This document shows positions 12,131 through 23,141 of a stretch of DNA of 64,000 bases, in pieces. The DNA comes from Ceriagrion tenellum (Eukaryota > Arthropoda > Insecta > Odonata > Coenagrionidae): assembly GCA_963169105.1 (NCBI GenBank), contig OY720633.1, positions 37,588,795 to 37,652,794 on the forward strand, in the 5' to 3' direction. The position numbers and the translations under genes were made by a program. Every line of letters begins with the position of its first letter. The first letter of the stretch is position 1. Below the pieces are notes generated by a model that made no database searches, was not told the DNA's origin, and was given only the letters and a program-made list of their open reading frames with translations.

Positions 12131-14100
12131 GTAAAGGAATACCGTAGGAACTAAAGGCCTTTCCGAACGCATGCGAATTGTTTTTCTGACATGGTTACTT
12201 AGTAATGAAATTGAAATGAATTTTATTCTCACGTACAACGAAGTGTACATAATCCGTTAGCCCATACAATAAATAAATCCACTTGTTAAGGAGGTTGGAT
12301 CGATACTCAGTGAGTCATAACTCTAGCGGCATCCCGATTGTTTTAGTTATGTACATGAGCCTTGAAAAGAATACTGCTTTGTTTTGTAATATGTCCAATT
12401 TAGAGGAAAGCTGAAATATCACATTGAAGATGAATATTAGGAAGACCAGTCTACGAAAAGATTTTTTAATCGAATGCTGAGAATTGAGTCGTGCAGCGAT
12501 TATGCCTAAATAAGTAATTAGATATATGAAACCTTTTCTACAATATATATCACCCGAAATATCTAAAAATTCATGTGATTTTTATAATACAGTACTTTCT
12601 CAAGTAAACCCTACGTTTACGTTTATTTCAAGGTTAATTAATTTTTAAAAAACTTGGACAACGCTGAACTGAACTTTGTTGATGTCCTTATGGACTGGCG
12701 TTTGATGTGCGTGTACTGAAGTGCTTTCGTACTTTAAACACATTGAATAAGTTCTTTTTAGAAGTTTTCATAATACATAATAGTCTTTATAAGGACTAAA
12801 TTGATGACTGAATGTTGTTATTGTTGAGGTCAGTACTATAACGCATTTTATTCATTGGTTTTGTATAATTTAATTGCTGATACCACTGACCTAAAGTCTA
12901 ACCTAGGGGTGGACGAGAGGAAAGGTAGCGGATTATAAAGTGGAATGTTTGAGAATCGCTTCTCTGGAGTGGAATATGTTTTTCTTCTTTATTCGTAGTT
13001 TTTTTCACTAACATCTTTTAAAAATTTTGTTTTCATCGTCGTAACTCGCTTAAAAAATATTTTTCCCCCAAAAAAGATAAAAATTGAACGTTTGAACGAA
13101 CGTTTCGTTGCCTACAAAAGATTGAATGCCAGAATTTCGATCAGACCGACCGTTCAGACGCTAACTCACACTCACAAATTTGAGAAATGATATGGAAAAA
13201 AGAGTAAAGGAAGTAATTTATATAGATGATGGGCTAATGGCATTAAGAATAGGAATGTTACCTAAGGTCATAATTCAAGTATATATGTCTACTTCTGCCT
13301 ATGACGACAGACATGGATTCAAAATCACAAAGGTATACTTCAGGATTTAAAAACAACTAGTTTATTTATTCAGAAATATTTATAAGTACAAGCGTTCATT
13401 TTAGCCGTAAGTTCCGCATTTATCAGTCGTTTTTAAGTGACGTTAATTATTACTATGTGTCAACAAAATGTTTTAGGAATATTTACCGGGCCTGTTTGGG
13501 TTAAATGAAGCCCTTAGTTTTTTGACCGATGTTTGTCATTGATCGAGGTGGTACTATATTTTCAAACAAACAATTTACTGCTTCTGAAATTTGCCTCTCT
13601 GTTTGAATTCCCACGGTATGTGTAAGTTCACTTCCAACGCTGCCACATGTATGACCGACCCCAGCGCCCCGATCAGCTAACTACTGTGTCTTGGATAAAA
13701 TTTCGATAATAATCATTTAATTTCTCTAAAACTAAGTCTGTGACCTACCTCCATTTTTGCACTAATCAATTTATTAAATCCTTGTTTATGTCATATCCGT
13801 TTTTTGTATAAACGACATGGGTTTCAACACTTTAAATCTATATTTTATGTACCAAGGATCCGCTCATACTATACTATGTAATGTAAATATAGCTCTTTTC
13901 AAATGCGATTATTGGAAAAACCAGGACGGAAAGGTGTATTTATAATTAATCCAATCGATAGAAGGTGTTTCATTCTATAATTCCTGCGAATATGAGGAAA
14001 ATGACATGGACTTTAGTTTTCGGACCAACCTCCTTAATGAAAGTTGTGAAGCAATCGACAGCTATACTGGGTCAAGATCTAGGAGCGAGCTCGAGTGATT
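12131..14100. other. Intergenic AT-rich DNA, nothing recognised
   Basis: Read on both strands. No open frame of note, no tRNA-like fold, no terminal repeats, and no clear match to other parts of the window. Confidence 0.4.
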
Positions 14101-14109
14101 CGTGTCATT

Positions 14110-16519
14110 GTTTCCCGTCAAGAAACAAACGACTTTCCCCGGTGAAATTTCACACTTACAGCCTTCTACAATCGTATAATTTTCCTCCTTGTAAATTTCT
14201 TCCAGGCTCCTTCACTTGGCAGCATTCATTAAGCTCAGATTTTCCTCAAGCCCAAATTTGGACCCCACCATGACCCCTCCGTCACCTCTCTTGGCCTCTT
14301 GCACAGGGAAATCTCGTATCGCATGAACCATAAAAATGAGGACTTGCGTGACATAGTCATTCAAAAGTGAATTTACGTGGATATGTTAAAAATTGATTCT
14401 CCATTTAGTACATAATGTATTTACAATTAATTCAATTTCTCTTCCTTATTAGAAAACATATATTAGTCCTCTTGTCATTGAGTTAAAACTCATGAAATTC
14501 TATTACTAAAGATCTGATTTTTCGGGAACATTATTTATTTGGCTAAGTCTCTATGAGTTGTTTTAATGTGACGCATTTCGGCAAGTACCTGCGTATGTAA
14601 AATATTTCTCTGTTTCACCTTCTCAATCAACAGAAATTGATATTCCGGTCTTGACACTGCTAAGCTAATTCAGATGCTATGGTAACTAACACGACACTAT
14701 CAACTATAAAAATAACCGCCAAATTTCCCAATAATTCTTTTGTGATTACTGCCATTTGACGTCACGCATTCTGTAGCAACGGTTGAAGGGGCCAGACTGG
14801 CTGTTTCTATGACCCTGGTGGCTCATTTTATTTCCGAAATAGGCTCTGAAAACGCTAGTTTCACATCGGTAGCAGAGATTTTCCGAATTTAAAAAGTGAA
14901 GCGGAATATTTGTAGTCCACAATGGACGTCTCTTTGGTTTCTTTCACTAGATTCAATTCTAGGTCTTCACTTTCCAACAACAAGTTCGTTCATTCTCTCA
15001 GTGCCAGCGCTCTCCACGCTCACTAGCTCTTCATGTCAAAGATTTCAATCCATTCTTTTCTTACCTATTTCATTCAGGGAAATGACTCCTTAAATAGTTT
15101 CCCACGCTCTATGGGACAAGTCAAGTATTGTGTCCGTGTGCAGGGGTTTTTAAAAAAATGAGTGAAGATGTTATCAGAGAAGATTATCATTTGTAACACG
15201 TTGATTATTTCGGTGAAGAGCAATGTGGTTTTGACGTCGATTTGAGATAATAGGTAATCATTTTTAATCAAGGAGGAATTAAATTTTTTCACAACTATTG
15301 TAAACTGGTAAAAATAAATATCCTTCATTTTGTTGCCTAATGTGAGACATTTCTTTGAATATCCATTCTCTTAAGAAAAGACACAGTTCGTGCAATTATT
15401 GCATAGAAAGTGCGGAACTTGAAGTTATCTCGGATAGTTAGCTTGATCTGAAATTAGCCCGCTAACACCGTAGAAAATATTTCTTTGCTCAGAAAATTGA
15501 AAAGTTGAGAAAATGTACTAAAAGTTACTAAGAAAAATGCACCGCATTTACACTTAAAATAAAACCTTATGAGAAGCAGTCCACCAACTATGCTGCAAAC
15601 TAACATATTTAGAATGGGTTTTGATGCATTTGGAATATAATCACAGCTACGAGTGACAATTTAAGTCAAGGGCATATAAGGCTGTTGAGATAACGGGTCA
15701 AGTGGCATGTTAGTGCAAATACATGTTACTAAAAGGATTTACTGGAGCTTGAATAAGATAACTCAGTCTTCTGAGTTTTATTTTCAAAGATTGCAAACGT
15801 GAGCTCCATTTTGAAAATACATTATCGGATATATATAAGGTGCTTGGCAATGGCAAAAACCAGCCTCTCACAGTAAGGTAATGTCGTGTAAGTTTCCTCC
15901 AGGTTTATCGAGTTGATCTCATTCGTTTTTCTCAAATTTTCCTCAAGCCTAAAATTTCCATTAAAATGACCCCCATGCCTTCAGTCCTTTTCAACGAGGA
16001 AAAATTATATCTTTTGAAACTTGATATTAAAGATCTGTGTGAGATCGGTCAGCAAATAGCAAATTTATGCGGTGATGGCGAAACTTGTCTCTAAGTATAT
16101 CAAGCATATACTATGCATAATATTAATAAACCAATTATTCTTCTTAAGGGTATACATTTCTGTCCTCTTATAGCGCCGTTGTCGTCTCTCAAAAGGCCAG
16201 GCCTTGTCTTTGTCGGGCTGTCTTTGTAGCCAATTGTCTCTTTCTAAAGCTGTTCCTTTCATTTACCCATAGGAGTTGCAGTTGATGATTGACATCACAC
16301 TGTGAAGTAAGGATATTCTAGGTCGTCCCCTCCTTTTCGTCCCCAACACTTTTCCTTCCTGGAGTCAAAATTTATGGAATTCCATTATTGAAGATCACAC
16401 TTATCAGGGAGATTTTATTTGTTTTTCACATGAACATTGGTAACGGTGACAATTTATCTGGGAAGAAGGATAAATGATCCTTGATGAAATGCAGATTCAG
16501 TGAAATATCACATTCCTTA
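14110..16519 (+). repeat. Duplicated block A, left part
   Basis: Collinear with block B (25,255-27,500) and, less closely, with block C (40,655-41,880). Near-exact landmarks with B include 'ttatttggctaagtctctatgag', 'actatgctgcaaactaac' and 'ggatttactggagcttg'. The block starts with SINE-like sequence ('gaaatttcacacttacagcc', 'ttttcctcaagccc'), and a second related stretch recurs at 15.89-16.14 kb. No conserved coding frame is seen across A, B and C. Confidence 0.8.
14705..14764 (+). promoter_or_regulatory. Conserved TATA plus TGACGTCA module, block A
   Basis: TATAAAAA at 14705-14712 and TGACGTCA (a perfect CRE-type octamer) at 14757-14764 recur in block B (25,856 and 25,907) and block C (41,215 and 41,267, where the octamer reads TGACGTTC), with start-to-start spacing of 52, 51 and 52 bp. 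It could be the core promoter of a transcript duplicated with the blocks. No downstream gene was found, so function is unproven. Confidence 0.3.
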
Positions 16520-16524
16520 CGGTG
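16520..16524. repeat. Transib target-site duplication, left (CGGTG)
   Basis: Five bases, CGGTG, directly outside the left terminal inverted repeat and repeated exactly at 19935-19939. A 5-bp GC-rich duplication is the hallmark of Transib and RAG transposition. Confidence 0.93.
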
Positions 16525-16563
16525 CACAGTGGGCGGAATGCCCAATCTAGGAGGAAAAAAATA
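16525..16563 (+). repeat. Left TIR with RSS-like heptamer, 23-bp spacer, nonamer
   Basis: Heptamer CACAGTG at 16525-16531, 23-bp spacer at 16532-16554, A-rich nonamer AAAAAAATA at 16555-16563. The first 36 bp match the right end perfectly. Known Transib consensus ends have a CACAATG-type heptamer, a 23-bp spacer and an AAAAAAATC-type nonamer. Here the heptamer is identical to the vertebrate recombination-signal consensus. Confidence 0.92.
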
Positions 16564-17310
16564 TTTTTTTCTAATTTTGTGCCCAATATACCCCATTTCA
16601 TCATTTATGCCAAATTTAAAGTAAAAGACATTAACTAGAACTAAATTTAAAAATGTACATTCACTGGAAAGTACATTTTAGCTAATTATTCATATTTTAC
16701 GGTCGTAACGGACAAGGCCAATACTCGCAGTTTGGCGATGGCTACCTTCTCCGCTGGAAAACGGAACTTCCTTTTGCTTACCCAGGCATTGTCAATGTCT
16801 CCAAAAATGTCTTCCAAAATCCAAACAGTGAAGGGTCTTTTTTTGCGGGAGGGAGGCGTTTTATGACGGTCCGCGCGACCGCGTGCGTGCGCCTACCAAA
16901 GAAACTTGAACACCGGCCGTCACGAATTCGAGCCTTTCGAGCCAAGTTGGTTTGTTGAGTTCGTCTGAGGTGGAGAAGAAATAGCAAAATACAGATTTGA
17001 AAATATTTTAATTAATGTCAGTCGGTATTGAAATCTTGGCCAGAGAAAACTAAAAAAATCATACATTTATAGGCTATAGCATAAGGTTGCAAGAAAATTC
17101 AAATCCAACAAAAAGGGTAAGTATAAAAGATTAGTTCTGCATTCAATTCGCTCAAGTGCTAAAGAATAGCAAAAACACATTGAAAATAACTTAAAAGGAT
17201 GCAAAAGTTCAAATAAAATAAAATAATGTTTGAAAATTGTCTTATACAAGTAATTTGCTCCAAGGCAGAATGATGATCATCACTAGTTTATGACCATGTT
17301 ATGAGTATTC

Positions 17311-19386
17311 CTAGTCCGAAATTTCGTTTTCACTTTCATCTTCCTCACTTTCTTCGGAGATAGATACGTCTGGTTCTTTTAATAGTTCCAAAACTTCAGC
17401 AGGTATTCCGTTTTCCTTTTTAATTTTTTGACGAATGGATGAAATCACAGGATCCGAAGATAGTAGCAACATATTAAATACATCCTCAATATTGGCGGAG
17501 CGAGAAATCTTCCTAGCATGCCTACGCCTGAAAATTTTAAAATCCTTGTTTATTGCCTCCTGAGCCTCTTCTGACAGTTGTCCGATGGGAAGAATGGCTG
17601 ATTCTATTATTGTAGCGCCATGAATGAGAACTTTGTGGACACTTGCAGGCATGAAGTACCGAGGGTACAAATTTATATAAAGTTTTGCAGTGTCAAATGC
17701 ATACACATTGAATTTATCCGAATCAATGGCAAATCCAGTAGATATGGTTTTTAAAACCACTCCAAACCGTTGCACTAAATTTAGATCAATGCCAGTTATT
17801 TCAGACGAAGGTTGAGGATTTTTGAAGAAGCGTCTCGCCGTATTCCCGTCATTTGTCGATCCACTACCTCCACGATTAGGGCTATCCACGAGGAGACCCA
17901 TTTCCTGGCGAAAACGTTCTTTTATTCGCATTTGGTTCTTTTCGAAAGAGGCTTTTTCCTCTGCCGTTCTCACCTGCCATTTCTTAATTTCAAGTCTATA
18001 TGAAATATGCAATAAGCACTCAAAAAATCGAATCCATGCGTGGAGTATCGAAAGTCCAAAGCGATAGGCGGCTGGATCCGATTCTTTGGCCTTGTAGGAC
18101 TCAATGCGGTTCATTTGGGTGGGCTTAGCCCCACACACGATGCACGTTTGGGATGAACTTCCTGTCACAGCATTACATATTTTTCCATCCACCATTGTCA
18201 TTACTAAATGTGACATCACCGAATATGCTGCTCCATTAACGATAATGATCGTTGGCCTAAGTAATTTTATTTCATTTTCCACGCGGTCAATTTCCTTATT
18301 TATCAACGTTTTTGTTTCCTTTTGGAAGATTATTTTGAATGGCCAGCAGAATTTCGTGGACGACGGCTGTGGATTTTGCCATAACACCGTTTTGTTCACT
18401 CCTCGCTGTGTTTGGTATAGTAGTAGGGGCACAAGGGAAATGACAAACACGGAGGAATCGCTATGAGCACTCTCAGAAGTTTCGTAGCACTGCTTATATT
18501 CACTCTGACCACTGCTACCATCACACCCCCATTTAAATACCATATGCATATTTTCTCTCTTAATTGAGCACTGTAGGAGAACATCATTCTGAACTAGCGC
18601 AATGCGTTTGATTGTGTGGTCCACAAGAGCTTGCAATTTCAATTCTGCATACCTTTCCGTCACTTTCATATCTTCTTTAGGGGGATAGCACTCCAATTTT
18701 AACACTTTTAGCACTTCATAAGATGGATAAATGTTGCTTAATCTATTCTTTGCTCCTGTTCTGATCCTCATGTACTGCGACTTTGACAACCCGATCTCGA
18801 TAAGGAGCGCTAACGCTTCCTCCCCAGTATATGGTATTGGAGGTAATGGGGGTGATTTGTAGGCTCTTTTTACTTTGGTAGCCCGACGGGGAGTGGTCTG
18901 GGTCACTTCTTTTACCATAGCTGCAGCGTCCCGTTTCCCAGAAGAATGAAGGGTTAGCTGCGCCGCGAACATGATTTCCTCTTCTGTGTGCAACTTCATC
19001 AAAGGCTGCACCTTGGTCCGTTTACCTCTATCAGTACAGTGCTCGAACACCTTCTTGGGTCTTCCCTTTGAATTTGATGGCCCTGAATCTAAACTACAGC
19101 TAATAGTGGAAAATTTCTCTATCACTTTAGGCAGGAGCAATGGGTTTTGAAGCCACGAACGATATTTTGTCAAAACATAATCATATCTTCTTCCACTTTT
19201 CTTCAAACGTCTGGAATAATTGTATAAAAACTTCTTAATAGCAACACTAATACACTTCACAACATCTTTGTCACTCTCATTTAACTCGAATTTCTTGATC
19301 AAGTAGCCCGTTAATGAGTCTTTTGTCTCCCTGTTATCGTGAAGAAGGCCACAGAGCTCTCCGTGCGTCACGACTGCGCTCTGCAT
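17311..19386 (-). CDS. Transib transposase, RAG1-core homologue (691 aa)
   Basis: Predicted DDE recombinase that nicks and hairpins DNA at the element's ends and inserts it at 5-bp targets. Recognised by motifs shared with the RAG1 core. The first catalytic Asp is D289 in KWGCDGSSG. The second is D400 in MVDGK, 111 residues later (108 in RAG1). The zinc-site cysteines follow as CIVCGAKP (C415, C418). GNTARR lies near 514-519, the zinc-site histidines are in HKVLIH (H584, H589), and the catalytic Glu is E610 in LSEEAQEAINK, followed by a basic FRRRHARK stretch. The tail is very acidic. Length is typical for the family, with no stop or frameshift. The start at 19386 is the first ATG and sits 5 nt after a TTTTTCAG that looks like a splice acceptor, so a 5' UTR intron is likely. 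Lies inside perfect TIRs. Confidence 0.95.
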   Translation of the reverse strand: MQSAVVTHGELCGLLHDNRETKDSLTGYLIKKFELNESDKDVVKCISVAIKKFLYNYSRRLKKSGRRYDYVLTKYRSWLQNPLLLPKVIEKFSTISCSLDSGPSNSKGRPKKVFEHCTDRGKRTKVQPLMKLHTEEEIMFAAQLTLHSSGKRDAAAMVKEVTQTTPRRATKVKRAYKSPPLPPIPYTGEEALALLIEIGLSKSQYMRIRTGAKNRLSNIYPSYEVLKVLKLECYPPKEDMKVTERYAELKLQALVDHTIKRIALVQNDVLLQCSIKRENMHMVFKWGCDGSSGQSEYKQCYETSESAHSDSSVFVISLVPLLLYQTQRGVNKTVLWQNPQPSSTKFCWPFKIIFQKETKTLINKEIDRVENEIKLLRPTIIIVNGAAYSVMSHLVMTMVDGKICNAVTGSSSQTCIVCGAKPTQMNRIESYKAKESDPAAYRFGLSILHAWIRFFECLLHISYRLEIKKWQVRTAEEKASFEKNQMRIKERFRQEMGLLVDSPNRGGSGSTNDGNTARRFFKNPQPSSEITGIDLNLVQRFGVVLKTISTGFAIDSDKFNVYAFDTAKLYINLYPRYFMPASVHKVLIHGATIIESAILPIGQLSEEAQEAINKDFKIFRRRHARKISRSANIEDVFNMLLLSSDPVISSIRQKIKKENGIPAEVLELLKEPDVSISEESEEDESENEISD

Positions 19387-19391
19387 GACGC

Positions 19392-19400
19392 CTGAAAAAT
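19392..19400 (-). promoter_or_regulatory. Possible splice acceptor before transposase ATG
   Basis: On the minus strand the start codon is preceded by ...GATTTTTCAG then GCGTC ATG. The pyrimidine-AG match suggests that a noncoding first exon lies between here and the right TIR at 19.9 kb. The donor was not pinned down. Confidence 0.4.
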
Positions 19401-19895
19401 CACGATAACTTTAGTTCCGCACTTTTCCGCACCGAATCCTTTCACAGCCTTATTTTACAATAAATTCTGTCGACATTCTAACTTAAATGAGCTAGAGATC
19501 TCTAGAGATTTTTTTTATAAGTCTAACCAAACTTGAGATATCTAAAATATTCACGTGTTTTTGCAATGGTTACTTCAAAAAACCATTAAAAATTTAAAAA
19601 TGCGCCCAATAATAATATAAATCATAATAAATCGTAAATCATACCTTAAAAATTATTATCCAAGTCTCTGAAATATGCCTTGTGCACTGGTCACCAAACT
19701 GCATGCTCTTCACTTCACTGTCAAAATGCGACTGAGTCCAGTCTGAAATTCGTCTCCGCAGAAAGGGTATCTTCGAATAGCCCTAACGGTGCTATTGTGC
19801 TGAGGGTAGTGACCTCAGGAGCGAAAAAGGGTGCCCCCACTTTCCATGAATAAGACAGACGCCAAATATTGTCTCAATTGTAAAGTCAGTTTTTC

Positions 19896-19934
19896 GACTT
19901 TTTTCCTCCTAGATTGGGCATTCCGCCCACTGTG
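19896..19934 (-). repeat. Right TIR with RSS-like heptamer, 23-bp spacer, nonamer
   Basis: Read inward from 19934: CACAGTG, a 23-bp spacer identical to the left end, then AAAAAAGTC. The last position matches the C of the AAAAAAATC-type consensus. The 36-bp identity with the left end stops within the nonamer. Confidence 0.92.
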
Positions 19935-19939
19935 CGGTG
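19935..19939. repeat. Transib target-site duplication, right (CGGTG)
   Basis: Exact repeat of 16520-16524, directly outside the right TIR. Host homology to block B (27,515 onward) resumes at once with 'gtatgatatgagca'. Confidence 0.93.
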
Positions 19940-22800
19940 GTATGATATGAGCAGTTTTTGTACAATATCGGGATAGCTTTGACATCCATGACATAGAAAG
20001 ACATCATGCATTTTTCAACATCGATCGATAGTTCAGCGAAAATGTTATAATGTATAAATTAAAAAATTTTGGGTCCAACGAATGTTGCTTTTTTATTTTG
20101 GTATCACTGATATTGGAAATTACTGTAGTAATTACATAATCCTCGGGGAGTTTTGTCAATGGCCTACGCGAAGTTTTAGACTAATCTCGAATATATTTGC
20201 ATTGGAGATAGATTCATGTTTTCCGTTTCAAAAAGAGGATTGCTCACCACATTCTTCTGTCCAGGTAGAGGTGTTTTGCGAACAGGCCATTTATCTCAGA
20301 ATAGTGGTTTTTTCTGCCACTACTGTCCACTCGCATGGAAAGCAGCAGTACTAGTTTACCCTAGCCGAAGGCCAAGTAGAATTACGAGTGCTTTGTGATC
20401 TCCCCATATTTTTCATGTATTTTCCTCATATTCTACATGTGTCAAAAGAAGTTTCAAGTCCTCATAAGCCTTCTTGAGGTTAACTGCTTGAACAGTCGGT
20501 ATGGATGTTTCCATTGTGCCGAAGTATTACTGCTGTTAGAATAACTTTACTTAAATCATGGACCAGACGCCACTCATGCACATTGTGTTCTTGCCAGGAT
20601 CGATATCATTACAAAATACCTAGACACTTTCGTAGGAAAAGTGATCTGAAAATATTGTATGTTAGTCACGAAAAAAATTCTTATTCGTGTCATGATCTAA
20701 AAATTACACCCATTCATTCGAAAATCTTATAGCTCAGGCTGTTGTGTTGAAAGTTTCAAAATCGCACAAAATCATTGAGATTTCATTGTGGACAAAGAAC
20801 TAGCTCCGTAGCTGCACAGGCAGCTTGAAATGCTGGATTCTTATGACGATATCCTTCACCTCTTTCTGTATCTTTTCCCTGTTTGTATTCTAATTCATCA
20901 TCATGCTAATGTCTTATTTTCCGGAGGCTTTGGTACCGACAATTCTTCGCTGGGCCTCATAGTAGGTGGTATTTTTTTGTACAGCCCAGTGTGCTTCGTT
21001 TTCAAAGTGATTTCAGCTATTTTTTCTGTACAGAGGTAACATTCCTTTCAATGATCCGTCTAGAATCTCCAAATCATGGGGACAACGGGATTTTGCTTTA
21101 CTCTTTAAACCAGCCTGTTAGAAGTCTTAACTTAAATTTAACGGCTATTGTTAGGGACCCATGTTTTTATCTTGGTCACCTACTTCACATGCGAAATTAT
21201 GTTCGTAAAACTTATTTGCCAGCGAGGCAAGTCACCGTTTTTGCTACTTAAGAGTAAACTATCGGCAGATATAAAAGAAATTATAAGGGCGCTTTACACA
21301 TACACGAGGCATATTTTCCTCTTAGGCTAGTACAGCTCAGGACTTATCGAACCAAGAAAAATAACAACTGTCACTTCCCAAACAGTCGGAACTCATGATG
21401 CGACGCAAGTTGGAACACGATTGTGTTTGGAAAAAAAATTCTTTATAATTACATATAAAAGTCGTAGACGACAGTTAGGCTCTGGGAAGTCCATCAGGAG
21501 AAAAAATGAAGCCTTGAGGGTTTTTAATGTTTTTGTTATCCATTATACCAGTGAAATTACACCAATCACGAATCCTTCTCTCGTGCGACACCCAAAGAAA
21601 AACTCCCTCCACGGCTCCTCTCCATGTTCGCCCTCCTGACCCCTGTCCGCTCCTCCCATTAGACCTTCATTGCCAGTGTCCTATCCCCCACGTGGCCCAC
21701 TCGCTCTTAGCCTGTTCTTTCTAAGAAATCTCTTATCCTCCGATGAGTGTAAGGGGGTCATGCTAGTTGGTACCAGGGTCCTCCCCCTTTCGATGTCCAT
21801 CCTTCACATGAATCACTCATCGCAGGATTTGAGGGAATCTCCATAACAAGGGAATCGGTCAATTCAGAATAAGCAATCTTCAGCGTTTTAAATGAATTTT
21901 GGAGGAATGCACTAGCGTAGCAGCCCTTTTTGGCTCTAGCGTAGAATCATGAAATAACTTAGCTCGATAGTAAAGAAATTATTTCATTTTCGAACGAACT
22001 TATCTTAAAGTTAACTTATCACCCATTACATTCTTTTTGACAAAAATGTTGTTGACAAGGAATTTTACTGTTTTTGATATCCGTATAAGTGGTTTAAACT
22101 TTTCTGGTCTTTCTCCTACATAAGCGGCAATTCGCAATGATTTGATGCATAGCGGCACTGTCTTTGTACTCTCTCTCCTTTCCAATTCTAATGCTAAAAT
22201 TATGCAGGTACCCGTATTCTAGTCCAGCCACTGACGTTTCATTGTCAGCATAAGCGGATACTCATGTCGTGTGGTAAGACAGTTTAGTTTTAAGTCTGAA
22301 TATAAGCAGTAAATTGTTATTTTTGAGGCCAAATATCATGGAGAAATTAAATGCCTTATTTAAGTATTCATAAAAAAATAAAACAATCTTTATTGGGAAA
22401 ATTTACAGTCTCAGTGTCAGATAATTTTGAAAGCAAAGAAGAAGGAAGTTTTATGGTTGGTAGATTGCCGTCTGTAGATGGAACGGTCCTTGAGGTCCCA
22501 CGCTATAGGTTACCACCAACCTGGAAAAAGAAAGTGAACCGAAGTTCAGTACAGGGATATCAGCGTTTCCTTGAGAAACAGTTTTGAGCCCATCTCTGCA
22601 ACACATGTCCATCAGTATAATCAGGCTATCACTTGTTTGGAGTAATTTGTTAGACATTGATTCAAGTTTAAATTCATCTAAAACAATTTAAAGCTTAATA
22701 ATATTCATATGTACGGAAGACTTTATAGCTGTTACTCGTCCATATGGGCCAGAATGTTTGGAAAATATGACTAGACTTAAAGCCGTGATTAAATTACTCG
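19940..22800 (+). repeat. Duplicated block A, right part
   Basis: Continues block A after the Transib. 19,940-20,050 matches 27,515-27,575. About 20,060-21,600 has no counterpart in block B and is probably a further insertion or a B deletion; no gene was seen in it. 21,620-22,790 matches 27,585-30,290, sharing 'gtgtcctat.ccccacgtggccca' and 'atcactcatcgcaggatttga', except for the LINE piece found only in B. Confidence 0.7.
22389..22520 (-). repeat. Conserved AG-acceptor/AATAAA module, block A
   Basis: On the minus strand a pyrimidine tract and CAG (to 22521) is followed by about 125 nt and AATAAA at 22394-22389. Copies occur in B (29,892-30,036) and C (49,139-49,283). It looks like a terminal exon or 3' UTR, but substitutions between copies show no third-position bias and copy A has a deletion that breaks the frame, so I do not call it coding. 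Confidence 0.35.
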
Positions 22801-23140
22801 GTCAAAGAGCTTATTATCTGTATTAAATGCTTCAAATTCTTATAAATTTTCAAACTTAGTTTTCTCCCGTTCGTTTCGAAATACTGGCTCCAAATATAAC
22901 GACTGACAGGATTCGATCATGGAGCATGGATTATTCAATGAGTAGGTCATAGCATAGAGTAATAGTATACTCTGCGGTTGTAGTTCCATTAATTTTAGAT
23001 TCAATAGATGAGATAAAATATTTTAGAATCAATAGCTGAGAGACAAAAAGTTCAAAGTTGCTGCGTAGGCTGCGAATATTCTGATGGATGAAAAAAATTA
23101 ATCACTTTGAGTAACTTCGCTCTTTTGTTTGAGAATCATT
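22801..23140. other. Junction DNA between block A and LINE ORF1 remnant
   Basis: AT-rich, no gene seen. It would be where LINE ORF2 should begin if the 23.1-23.9 kb element were complete; no reverse transcriptase motif is present. Confidence 0.4.
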
Positions 23141-23141
23141 T

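Larger units (their letters stand above)
16525..19934 (-). mobile_element. Complete Transib DNA transposon (3,410 bp)
   Basis: The ends are 36-bp perfect inverted repeats (16525-16560 and 19899-19934), each starting CACAGTG. They are flanked by the direct repeat CGGTG (16520-16524, 19935-19939). Inside lies one intact transposase gene on the minus strand. The insertion interrupts block A; block B carries the uninterrupted site at 27,501-27,520. Transib elements are cut-and-paste transposons whose transposase is the closest transposon relative of the RAG1 core, and their ends resemble V(D)J recombination signals. Perfect TIRs, exact TSD and an unbroken gene point to a recent, possibly active insertion. 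About 0.75 kb after the gene and 0.5 kb before it are noncoding. Confidence 0.96.

Noticed and set aside
18104..18466. 120-codon plus-strand frame within the Transib
   Set aside because: Antisense to the transposase core, which has catalytic and zinc motifs in order.
22389..22520. Terminal coding exon on the minus strand shared by three blocks
   Set aside because: Substitutions between copies B and C fall mostly at first positions, with no silent-site excess, and copy A has a frame-breaking deletion. Kept only as a repeat module with acceptor and AATAAA-like signals.
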